DNA of 47,922 bases, taken from NCBI GenBank assembly GCA_029210545.1, contig JARGFV010000005.1:1-47922 (forward strand). Direction: 5' to 3'. Position 1 is the stretch's first letter. Every line of letters begins with the position of its first letter. This document shows, piece after piece, positions 40,093-47,922 of the stretch. The translations under genes and the position numbers were made by a program. The stretch comes from a bacterium. GTDB lineage: Bacteria; BMS3Abin14. The notes below the pieces were generated by a model, which was not told the origin of the DNA, did no database searches, and saw nothing but the letters and a program-made list of their open reading frames with translations.

Positions 40093-42538
40093 AGACCGAA
40101 ACAACGACATCGAGGAAAGGGATAAAGAAAATGCCGGCGGCGAAGGGATGAAGATCCCCGAGATCCTGCCGCTGCTGCCTGTCCGTGATCTGGTGGTTTT
40201 CCCTTACATGATCGTGCCCCTGGTCGTGGGCAGGGACAAGTCGATCCACGCCCTTGACGAAGCCCTGAAGGGCGACCGGCTCATATTTCTCACGGCCCAG
40301 CAGGAGGGGGAGGTGGAAGAGCCGGGTACGAAGGATATGCACGACCTCGGCACCGTCAGCGTCATCATCCGCATGCTCAAAACACCGGACGGTAAGGCCA
40401 AGATCCTGGTCCAGGGACTCCAGCGGGGCAAGGTCACCGAGTATCTGTCCACCGATCCCTATTTTTCCGTTCGGCTCGATCTCATCGATGAGCCTTTCCA
40501 TAAATCGCTGCCCCTCCAGGTTGAGGCCATGGTACGGGCCACGAGGGAAGGCCTCATGCGGGTGGTCCAGCTCGGCAAACCGGTTCCCCCCGACGTGCTG
40601 GCAGTGGCTGACAACGTCAGTGACCCGGGACGCCTGGCGGACCTGACCGGTTCCAGTCTGGGGCTGGGGCTCGTGGAAGCCCAGAAGGTGCTGGAGACCG
40701 TCGATCCCATCGAGCGTCTCACCTATGTTCACGGGATCCTCGACAGGGAGATCAAGATCCTCGAGATGCAGCAGAAGATCCAGGATCAGACCCAGGAGGA
40801 GATGAGCAGGACCCAGAGGGATTATTACCTCAGGCAGCAGCTCAAGGCGATCCAGGAAGAGCTTGGAGACAAGGACGAACGGCAGGCCGAAATAGGTGAC
40901 TTCAGAGAAAGGATCGAAAAGGCTTCGCTGCCCGCGGAAGTCCTGGATGAGGTTGTAAAGCAGGTTGACCGTCTTGGAAAGATGCATCCCGACTCCGCGG
41001 AGGCCGCCACCTTGAGGACCTATCTGGAGTGGGTGGTCGAGATCCCGTGGAAGAAGGGTACACGGGACAGGCTCGACCTGGATAAAGCCCTTAAAGTTCT
41101 TGATGAGGACCATTACGATCTGGAAAAGATCAAGGAGCGGATCCTGGAGTACCTCGGCGTTCTGAAACTGAAAAAGGAACTGAAAGGACCGATCCTGTGC
41201 CTGGTCGGTCCCCCGGGTGTTGGAAAAACCTCCCTGGGCCGTTCCATTGCCAGGGCCATGGGCCGCAAGTTCGTGCGGATGTCCCTGGGCGGTATCAGGG
41301 ACGAGGCCGAGATCAGGGGGCACCGCAGGACCTACGTCGGGGCACTTCCGGGAAGGATCCTCCAGGGGATGAAACAGGCAGGTTCGAAAAACCCGGTGTT
41401 CATGCTGGACGAGATCGACAAACTCGGTGCCGATTTCAGGGGAGATCCCTCCTCGGCGCTTCTGGAAGTCCTCGACCCGGAGCAGAACAACAACTTCCGG
41501 GACCATTACCTGGCTGTGCCCTACGATCTTTCCTCGGTCATGTTCATTGCCACGGCCAACATGGCCGATCCGATCCCCCAGGCGCTCAGGGACCGTATGG
41601 AGGTCATCCGTCTGCCCGGTTACACATCGGTCGAAAAAATACACATAGCCGAAAGATACCTCGTTCCCCGCCAGCTGGATAGAAACGGCCTGTCCGCAGA
41701 ACTCCTCCGGATCTCGGGAGGGGCCCTGGACCGGATCGTTCTTGAGTACACGCGGGAAGCGGGAGTCCGCAACCTGGAGAGAGAGATCGGGAACGTGTGC
41801 CGGAAGGTGGCAAAACGGATCGCCATGGGCAAAAGATCCGGGACTCGCGTGACTGCCGGCAACCTGGAAAACTACCTTGGAGTTCCCCGTTTCCGGGAGG
41901 TCAGGAGAGAGGACAAGGCCAGGGTCGGTGTGACTGTGGGGCTTGCCTGGACCCCTGTGGGTGGCGAGACCCTTAATATCGAGGTTTCGGCTGTCAAGGG
42001 GAAAGGCTCCCTTACCATGACGGGCTCCCTGGGAAACGTCATGAAGGAATCGGCCCTGGCGGCACTGACCTATATCCGTTCAAGAGGAAGGAAACTCGGG
42101 ATCACGCCTCAGTCGGTCCTTGCAACCGATGTCCACGTCCATGTTCCCGCCGGGGCGACCCCCAAGGACGGACCCTCTGCCGGGATGGCCATCACCACCG
42201 CCATGATATCGGCCCTGACAGGAAAAACGCCCCTCCCCGCCGTCGCCATGACCGGGGAGATCACCCTTACCGGGATGGTCCTTCCCATCGGCGGCCTCAG
42301 GGAAAAACTCCTTGCCGCCAAACGTTCGGAGATCGCGAAGGTCGTTATTCCCGGCCTGAACCGGCCGGACCTGAAGGAGATCCCGTCCTACGTGACCCGG
42401 GGAATGGAGATCGTGACGGTGGACGACCTGGATCAGGCCATTGACGAGGTCTTCGAAAAAGGGGCTTTTGCCGGGCCCGCCTCCCGGACAAAGAAAACCG
42501 GGAAAGGCCGAAAAGGAACCGCCCATGCCAAGAAATGA
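40085..42538 (+). CDS. lon: ATP-dependent protease Lon
   Basis: Lon degrades misfolded and regulatory proteins. The 817-residue product has the substrate-binding N domain (PLLPVRDLVVFPYMIVPLVV), a coiled region, the AAA+ domain with Walker A GPPGVGKTS from residue 375 and Walker B FMLDEIDK, and the protease domain with catalytic Ser698 (DGPSAGM) and Lys741 (GGLREK), 43 residues apart as in E. coli. MSEDRN is chosen as start; it overlaps hsp20 and follows GGGGTGG. The next gene starts 14 nt before the lon stop, so the protease is tied in expression to a sensor kinase. Confidence 0.97.
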   Translation: MSEDRNNDIEERDKENAGGEGMKIPEILPLLPVRDLVVFPYMIVPLVVGRDKSIHALDEALKGDRLIFLTAQQEGEVEEPGTKDMHDLGTVSVIIRMLKTPDGKAKILVQGLQRGKVTEYLSTDPYFSVRLDLIDEPFHKSLPLQVEAMVRATREGLMRVVQLGKPVPPDVLAVADNVSDPGRLADLTGSSLGLGLVEAQKVLETVDPIERLTYVHGILDREIKILEMQQKIQDQTQEEMSRTQRDYYLRQQLKAIQEELGDKDERQAEIGDFRERIEKASLPAEVLDEVVKQVDRLGKMHPDSAEAATLRTYLEWVVEIPWKKGTRDRLDLDKALKVLDEDHYDLEKIKERILEYLGVLKLKKELKGPILCLVGPPGVGKTSLGRSIARAMGRKFVRMSLGGIRDEAEIRGHRRTYVGALPGRILQGMKQAGSKNPVFMLDEIDKLGADFRGDPSSALLEVLDPEQNNNFRDHYLAVPYDLSSVMFIATANMADPIPQALRDRMEVIRLPGYTSVEKIHIAERYLVPRQLDRNGLSAELLRISGGALDRIVLEYTREAGVRNLEREIGNVCRKVAKRIAMGKRSGTRVTAGNLENYLGVPRFREVRREDKARVGVTVGLAWTPVGGETLNIEVSAVKGKGSLTMTGSLGNVMKESALAALTYIRSRGRKLGITPQSVLATDVHVHVPAGATPKDGPSAGMAITTAMISALTGKTPLPAVAMTGEITLTGMVLPIGGLREKLLAAKRSEIAKVVIPGLNRPDLKEIPSYVTRGMEIVTVDDLDQAIDEVFEKGAFAGPASRTKKTGKGRKGTAHAKK

Positions 42539-44027
42539 CGGACAGACCGTCGGCCCCATCCTCGTCATCGATGACGAGAAGTTCTTCCGGGACCTGATGG
42601 CCAATATCCTGGTGGATGAGGGTTACGAGGTCCATGTTGTGGGCACCGGGGCAGAGGCCCTGGCCGCCTGCGCGGAAGGTCGATTCAGGGTCGTGGTCAT
42701 GGACCTGGTGCTGCCGGATATCATTGGAACGGAGGTCCTTGCCAGGATCAGGGAACGGGACCCGGGCATCGCGGTTATCATGGTGACAGCTTACGCCAGC
42801 ATGGAAAGTGCCATAGAGGCCCTGAAGGCCGGAGCCTACGACTACATCAAGAAGCCGATCGTGAAGGAGGATCTCGTTCACTCGGTGCAGCGCGCCCTGG
42901 AAAGGCAATACCTTTCCATCCGCAATGTCCAGCTCGTTCGCCAGCTGGAGGCACGCATCGAGGAGATGAAGATCATGAGCAGGGAGAAGGAGGAGGTTTT
43001 CCGGATCCTGGACGAAGGGCTCGTGATCATGGAAGACAGCGGTCGTATCTTCGACCTCAACCCGAAGGCTGTCGAGCTCCTGGGCGGCGGTTCTTCCCCA
43101 CTGGCTGGAACCGATTTCTTCGAGACCGGTTTCCCGGTGCCGGAAGGTTTCATGACGTCTGTCCAGGCCGCCGGGGGACAGGCCGTGAGGAGCCTCGTTC
43201 AGTTCCAGGCATCCGCTGGGCAGGCCCGGGAGATCGAACTCTTGGGCCTTTCCATGGCAAATGCTACCGGGCCGTCCCGGGTACTGTTCGGGCTCCGGGA
43301 CCTCACCGGGATCCGGGAACTGGAACGGAACCGGGAGGAGTTTCTGGCCATCGTATCCCACGATCTGAGGACCCCCCTCACATCCCTCAAGGGGTTTATC
43401 GAGGTCCTGTTAAACGGCGATTATGATAACCGGGAAAAATTCCAGGAATACCTGGGTATCCTCGATTCCGAGGCCGATCGGATGATCTTTCTCATCAGCG
43501 ATCTCCTGGACCTGGGCCGCCTGGAATCAGGCAGGATGACGATGCATGTGGAGCCCTGTTCCGCCGTCGAACTCATCGATTACGCCATGAGAAGCATGGA
43601 GGGTTTAGCTGCCGGGAAAGAGGTTCGCCTGCAGTTGACGGGCGGGAGCAACGAACCGTTCGTGATCGAAACGGATCGACAGCGCTTCCTGCAGGTGCTG
43701 GTCAACATCTATTCCAACGCCATCAATTTCTCCCCCCAGGGAGGTGTGGTGGAAACGGTCATCAGGAGGGTCAACGGCGAGGTCAGCATCGAGATCCTCG
43801 ATGAAGGGCCGGGTGTGCCTCCCGAGGAGCAGGAGCGTATTTTCGAAAAATATCACCAGGTCCCGAGGGCTTCATCGGGACGGGGGAAGGGAAGCGGCCT
43901 GGGCCTTGCCATCGTAAAGAAGATCATCGATCTGCACGGGGGTTCCATCACACTTCAGGATCGGGAAGGCAGGCCGGGGAGCCGTTTCGTCTTAAGAATG
44001 AAAACCGTTAGCGGGGAGGATGGCTGA
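42525..44027 (+). CDS. Receiver-PAS-histidine kinase
   Basis: The 500-residue cytoplasmic hybrid sensor has an N-terminal receiver (Asp60, [10 protein letters not shown]), a PAS-like domain (about 155-265, [20 protein letters not shown] start), a HisKA box [14 protein letters not shown] with His279, and an HATPase domain ([33 protein letters not shown]). It has no DNA-binding output. It begins inside the end of lon (AAGGAA upstream) and its stop overlaps the next kinase start (TGATG). The partner is probably the neighbouring signalling proteins. Confidence 0.92.
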   Translation: MPRNDGQTVGPILVIDDEKFFRDLMANILVDEGYEVHVVGTGAEALAACAEGRFRVVVMDLVLPDIIGTEVLARIRERDPGIAVIMVTAYASMESAIEALKAGAYDYIKKPIVKEDLVHSVQRALERQYLSIRNVQLVRQLEARIEEMKIMSREKEEVFRILDEGLVIMEDSGRIFDLNPKAVELLGGGSSPLAGTDFFETGFPVPEGFMTSVQAAGGQAVRSLVQFQASAGQAREIELLGLSMANATGPSRVLFGLRDLTGIRELERNREEFLAIVSHDLRTPLTSLKGFIEVLLNGDYDNREKFQEYLGILDSEADRMIFLISDLLDLGRLESGRMTMHVEPCSAVELIDYAMRSMEGLAAGKEVRLQLTGGSNEPFVIETDRQRFLQVLVNIYSNAINFSPQGGVVETVIRRVNGEVSIEILDEGPGVPPEEQERIFEKYHQVPRASSGRGKGSGLGLAIVKKIIDLHGGSITLQDREGRPGSRFVLRMKTVSGEDG

Positions 44028-46084
44028 TGGCTTACAGGATCCTTGTGGTCGATGACAGCCCCTTCATCCACGAGCTTGTCAAGGACGTGCTCGTCAAGGA
44101 GGGATACGAGATCGATCGTGCCATGGACGGGCACGAGGCCATGCTGTCCATCGGCGAAGCACCGCCTGACCTCGTTCTCCTGGACATCATCATGCCGGAG
44201 ATGAGCGGGTACCAGGTGTGCCGGCTCATCAGGAGCGACGAGAGGTTAAAGGCCCTGCCCGTTGTGATGATGACCGCAAAGGACACCCAGAAAGACCGCT
44301 TCTGGGGCCTTGAAGTCGGAGCCGACGCCTACATCACCAAGCCGATCGAGCAGCAGGCCCTTCTGGAGACCATATCGTCCCTCCTCAAGGAGAAGCGTGA
44401 ACCCATAAAGCCGGTGAGCCCCGATGAGCTTTCCAGTGAATCGCTGAAAGGGCGTGCCGATGATATCCTCGAGCGCAAACTTCTCGAGCTGACCATCATC
44501 AACGAGACAGGGAAACTGTTCACCTATCTTGACCGTCCTGACGCCCTGCTCATGAACAGCCTCAACCTCATCTGCCAGGTGGTGGATTACGATCTGGGAT
44601 CCATATTTGTGGCGCTTCCGGGAGCCGGCGAGAAACTGGTTGCCCTCAAATACCGGAACCTGCCCCTCAAAGTCTCGAAGAAGGCGGTGATCAAAAAGGG
44701 GACAGAGACCCTCGCCCTCGAAAGGAAGACGGAGGTCGCGGCCATCGCGGCTCTCGAAGCCAGGCTCATCGAGGAATCCGATCTCAGGGACACCTTGTCG
44801 CGAAAGGCGGCTGCCTCTGAACTCATGGTCACCCTGCGTTCCTCCCGGGGGGTCCTCGGGAGTGTCACCCTGTTCTCACACCGGAACAACTTTTTCATAC
44901 CCGACGACCGCGCTCTTGTGGAAATGATCGCGGCCCAGCTCTCGATCCTGCTGGATAACGTCCAGCTGCTCCAGGAACGGGACAGGCAGGTCACCGGACT
45001 GGAGCTGGAAAAGAACCGGGTCGAGGCGATCCTCCGGAACATGGGGGAGGGTGTTATCGTCACCGACTGGTCCTACAGGATCATTCACGCGAACCCCCTG
45101 GCCCATGAACTGCTGGGAGTTGACGATGAGGTCGAGGGGCGGCATCTGTTCGACCACATCCCCGCGGAAACGTTCCGGATCCTCCAGGAACAGCACATCG
45201 GCGTCAAGAACCCCACCTGGACGGTCCGTTTCACCTCCATCAAGGACAAGATCCCCCTGGTGGCCAGCGTGGCCGTGGTGGATGAACGCGAGGAACAGAC
45301 CCTGGGGCTCATCATCCTTCTCAGGGACATTTCCGAGGAGGAGGAGCTCGACCACCTTAAGACAAGGTTCCTGGAGAATGTCTCCAACCATCTGAGAAAC
45401 CCCCTGACCTCGCTCAAGGGATTTCTGGATCTCCTCTGGGACGATACCTACGACAAGGCCCCCCCGCGTCAGAAGGAATACCTCGATATCATTGCAGAGG
45501 AGACGGCAAAACTCGCCGAGATCGTGGAGGATCTTCTGAGCCTCTCCAGGATAGAGCTGACCGATTTCAGGTTCAATCCGGAGCCCTTCAACGTGTCCGA
45601 GACCCTGCTCAACGCCATGATCAGCAACCAGTCTTCCGCCCAGGCCCGAGGGATCACCCTCAAATCGGAGATCGCCGAAGGGCTGCCGGAGGCCTATGCG
45701 GACAAGGAAGGGGTAGCGGACATCACCAACAGGCTTTTGTCCAACGCCTTGAAGTACAATCCGCCGGAAACCGAGGTGATCATTGGAGCAAGGATCTGCG
45801 AGCGTCCCGGCCGGGAGGGCGATGTGGAGGTCTTCATCAGGGATTTCGGTCCAGGGGTTTCCGAGGACCGAAGGGAGGCGATCTTTGAGAAGTATACCAG
45901 GCACAGGATGCTCATCGACGCCGACGGCCAGGGCGTGGGACTGGGTCTTCCCATCTGCAGGCGCCTTGTGGAGATAAACGGCGGCATCATCGGTGTCGAG
46001 CCTGCCGAGGGAGAAGGCAGCCTCTTCTTTTTCACCCTCGCCTCCGCGGACAGGTCCGTAAGGGACGGAGACAGCCAGGAATGA
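44027..46084 (+). CDS. Receiver-GAF-PAS-histidine kinase-like protein with an altered H box
   Basis: The 685-residue protein has a receiver (Asp53, LVLLDIIMPEMSG), a GAF domain (about 160-320), a coiled linker, a PAS domain (about 335-440, with GEGVIVTDWSYRIIHANP), a HisKA-like region and an HATPase domain (RLLSNALKYNPP, RDFGPGVSED, GVGLGLPI). The H box reads [17 protein letters not shown]: the usual phospho-acceptor His is Asn454 and a His sits one residue later (455). The ATP site looks intact. So it may use the shifted His or act as a non-phosphorylating partner. It overlaps genes on both sides by 1 and 4 nt. Confidence 0.9.
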   Translation: MAYRILVVDDSPFIHELVKDVLVKEGYEIDRAMDGHEAMLSIGEAPPDLVLLDIIMPEMSGYQVCRLIRSDERLKALPVVMMTAKDTQKDRFWGLEVGADAYITKPIEQQALLETISSLLKEKREPIKPVSPDELSSESLKGRADDILERKLLELTIINETGKLFTYLDRPDALLMNSLNLICQVVDYDLGSIFVALPGAGEKLVALKYRNLPLKVSKKAVIKKGTETLALERKTEVAAIAALEARLIEESDLRDTLSRKAAASELMVTLRSSRGVLGSVTLFSHRNNFFIPDDRALVEMIAAQLSILLDNVQLLQERDRQVTGLELEKNRVEAILRNMGEGVIVTDWSYRIIHANPLAHELLGVDDEVEGRHLFDHIPAETFRILQEQHIGVKNPTWTVRFTSIKDKIPLVASVAVVDEREEQTLGLIILLRDISEEEELDHLKTRFLENVSNHLRNPLTSLKGFLDLLWDDTYDKAPPRQKEYLDIIAEETAKLAEIVEDLLSLSRIELTDFRFNPEPFNVSETLLNAMISNQSSAQARGITLKSEIAEGLPEAYADKEGVADITNRLLSNALKYNPPETEVIIGARICERPGREGDVEVFIRDFGPGVSEDRREAIFEKYTRHRMLIDADGQGVGLGLPICRRLVEINGGIIGVEPAEGEGSLFFFTLASADRSVRDGDSQE

Positions 46085-47718
46085 CACGCCCGGTGCCGAT
46101 ACGATCAGACCTGCCGCTCCCGCGGGATGAACTGAAGGGGTTTTTTCAGGAGCTGTCCCAGTTCACCGGTCTGGGCATCTCCTATTTCCCCGCCGGTTCC
46201 GATCAGCCTTATCTGATCGCGGGGGAGAGTACCTTCTGCATGCAGCTCAAATCCACGCCGGAGGGGGCCCGCCGATGCCAGGCGTCCACCGGTCAGATAC
46301 TGGCCCGGTGCCGTGCCGATGCCGGGCCCGAGTTCGACATCTGCCATGCCCGCATGGCAGAAATGGCGGTTCCCCTCCGCAGTGCGGAAGGACTGGATCT
46401 CGGGACGGTCTTCGTGGGACACGCCCTGATCCAGGGGATGTCCGAGGAACACAAGGAACACGTCAGGACCCTGGCCGGCGAACTGGGGTTCGCTTCCGCC
46501 GATCGCCTGATAATGGAGGCATCACGGAGCCCTGTCTACACACGTTCCCGCCTGGAGGCCCTGGGACGGTTTATCCGGGAGCAGCTGGTGGAAAAGGCCA
46601 GGGACAGGGGTGCCATAGAGGACACCACGGAGTACCTGCTTCAGAAGTACGAGGAGCTCATGTTCCTGTATGCGGTAACAGAGAGCCTTGCTCCCGACAG
46701 CGGTCACAAAAGAGCCCTGACCGTTATCCTGGACAAGGGCGCCCAGAAGGTCGGCGCCAAATGGGGAACATTCCTCCTCGCTGACACAGAGGGCTTGGGA
46801 ACTCTTGAGGTTCTGGAGACCTACGGGGAACTCCCCTGGTCCGGCGACGGGCAGGCCGGCTCGGGGCTGGAGGAGGTCTGTCTGCCATGCTCCGGGCCCG
46901 CCCTTGTCTCGGCGCCCCTGGCGGAGGGCGGTGAGGAGAACCTTCTTATCGTGCCCTTCCGCCTCCGGAACTTCAGGGAAGGTTACGTCGTGTTCGGGCT
47001 GGCGAAAAAGGGGGCGATCGGGGATGGCGATCTGCGGTTCGCCCTGGCCCTCTCGCGGCAGGCCTCCTCCGTATTGTACGCCGTTCACCTCTACCAGGAA
47101 CTGGCCGACCTCCTCTTCGCCACCCTGGGAGCCCTGTCCTCGGCCATCGACGCCAAGGACCCTTACACCCACGGACACTCCCAGCGGGTCGCCGAATTCG
47201 CCGTCATGGCAGCCGGTCACATGGGCTACAACTCCAAGTTTCTCACCATGCTCAAGATCGCGGGGCAGCTCCACGACTTCGGGAAAATAGGGGTAAGGGA
47301 ATATATCCTGGGCAAGGAGGGCAGGCTGGATGATGAGGAGAAGCTGGCCATGAACGAGCATCCGGTCATCGGCGCCCATATCCTCGGAAAGTTCAAATCC
47401 TTCGCGGAGATCGTACCCGGGATCCGGCACCATCACGAACGGTACGACGGCGGCGGCTACCCGGAAGGGCTCCGTGGCGAGGAGATCCCTCTGGTGGGCC
47501 GTATTATCGCTGTGGCCGACGCCTACGATGCCATGACAACCACCCGCCCCTACCGGGCCAGGCTCCAACACAAGGATGCCCTGGTGGAACTGAGGAGGTT
47601 CGCGGGTATCCAGTTCGATCCGGCTGTGGTGGAAGCGTTCATTGCGGCCCTGGGAGGCCCTCGGGGAACCCCTGAGACTCCTGGCGGTATTCGTGCGGAA
47701 AATGCTACACTGCTATAA
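46081..47718 (+). CDS. PocR-GAF-HD-GYP protein (ligand-sensing cyclic-di-GMP phosphodiesterase)
   Basis: The 545-residue protein starts with a PocR-type sensory domain (about 12-175) with the characteristic cysteines FCMQLKSTPEGARRCQ (Cys53, Cys66), Cys77, and CHARM (Cys88, His89). A GAF-like region (about 190-335) and a C-terminal HD-GYP domain follow, with HDFGKIGV at 398 and HHERYDGGGYP (GYP motif). PocR domains bind small hydrocarbon derivatives or possibly metal; HD-GYP domains break down cyclic-di-GMP. It ends the galU-hsp20-lon operon, its ATG overlapping the previous stop (ATGA). Confidence 0.92.
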   Translation: MTRPVPIRSDLPLPRDELKGFFQELSQFTGLGISYFPAGSDQPYLIAGESTFCMQLKSTPEGARRCQASTGQILARCRADAGPEFDICHARMAEMAVPLRSAEGLDLGTVFVGHALIQGMSEEHKEHVRTLAGELGFASADRLIMEASRSPVYTRSRLEALGRFIREQLVEKARDRGAIEDTTEYLLQKYEELMFLYAVTESLAPDSGHKRALTVILDKGAQKVGAKWGTFLLADTEGLGTLEVLETYGELPWSGDGQAGSGLEEVCLPCSGPALVSAPLAEGGEENLLIVPFRLRNFREGYVVFGLAKKGAIGDGDLRFALALSRQASSVLYAVHLYQELADLLFATLGALSSAIDAKDPYTHGHSQRVAEFAVMAAGHMGYNSKFLTMLKIAGQLHDFGKIGVREYILGKEGRLDDEEKLAMNEHPVIGAHILGKFKSFAEIVPGIRHHHERYDGGGYPEGLRGEEIPLVGRIIAVADAYDAMTTTRPYRARLQHKDALVELRRFAGIQFDPAVVEAFIAALGGPRGTPETPGGIRAENATLL

Positions 47719-47742
47719 TCAAAAATCGAGTTAAATTAGAAG

Positions 47743-47922
47743 ATTGATGGACTCGCAAAAAAGTCCATCAACGCGCCCCGCGCGGGGCGCCCAAATCAAT
47801 GACTCACCGCGCCTGGGAGAGGCGCCCGGATCGATGACCGGCAATAGCAGCCGCGCCCGGGGAGGGCGCCCGGATCGAGTGCCAATGGCTGTGTGTTCGA
47901 TCCGTGAGGGAACCGAAAACCA
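47743..47922 (-). repeat. Composite hairpin repeat, copy R7 (inverted, runs off the window)
   Basis: In reverse orientation it shows module C (hairpin GATGGACT/AGTCCATC at 47746-47769 and the GC palindrome), two B units, then the start of a module A whose arm is TTTTCGGTTCCC, as in R3. The order read on the minus strand is A-B-B-C, identical to R3. The remainder lies beyond the right edge. Confidence 0.85.

Noticed and set aside
40049-41644. 531-codon leftward ORF opposite lon
   Set aside because: It is an antisense shadow of a long GC-rich gene; the composition is not protein-like and no initiation signal is present.

Overview
The window is a GC-rich (about 60% by eye) bacterial chromosome segment with about 40 protein-coding genes or gene remnants, two tRNA genes and unusually repeat-laden spacers. 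The mix of a Tat-exported, membrane-anchored [NiFe] hydrogenase, the order gap-pgk-tpiA-secG, many sensor kinases and HD-GYP proteins, and a PocR-type sensor suggests a deltaproteobacterial (Desulfobacterota-like) anaerobe. That placement is inferred from gene content; no rRNA is present.

Layout. 1-300: a leftward TPP riboswitch with an attenuator hairpin, whose gene lies beyond the left edge. 724-11340: a leftward hydrogenase operon (small subunit, large subunit, cytochrome b, maturation protease, hypA, hypB, hypF, hypC, hypD, hypE) behind a strong sigma70-type promoter. 11525-17442: leftward signalling genes (class II cyclic-nucleotide phosphodiesterase-like enzyme, CHASE2 adenylate cyclase, broken cNMP-binding/GAF and FAD-oxidoreductase remnants, GAF-HD-GYP protein). 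17873-23834: a HAD hydrolase, endonuclease IV with a LysE-type exporter, a four-AT-hook protein with NikR, an exported LolA-like protein, tRNA-Val and a DUF1178 protein. 24100-33024: ClpB, a receiver-GAF-histidine kinase, and the glycolytic genes gap, pgk and tpiA followed by secG. 33193-38548: LysM, TPR and BamD-like envelope proteins, a Fur/PerR regulator with a 35-residue zinc-ribbon protein, a small membrane protein and tRNA-Leu. 38752-47718: a tightly overlapping rightward operon galU-hsp20-lon-kinase-kinase-PocR/HD-GYP.

Functional links. The hydrogenase block holds both structural subunits, the membrane electron acceptor, the large-subunit protease and a full hypABCDEF set; NikR could tie nickel supply to it. 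The cyclase, the phosphodiesterase-like enzyme and a broken cNMP-binding protein look like a cAMP module. The lon operon couples protein quality control to sensors and to cyclic-di-GMP breakdown.

The most unusual signal is in the spacers. A composite repeat of up to about 310 bp, with modules in a fixed order, recurs seven times. Its hairpin stems change in sequence between copies while keeping base pairing, which points to selection on structure. Several gene ends, and one pseudogene breakpoint, also sit inside perfect inverted repeats that copy the end of the gene. Several families of short imperfect microrepeats fill the remaining spacers. These repeat systems are the best candidates for something undescribed.
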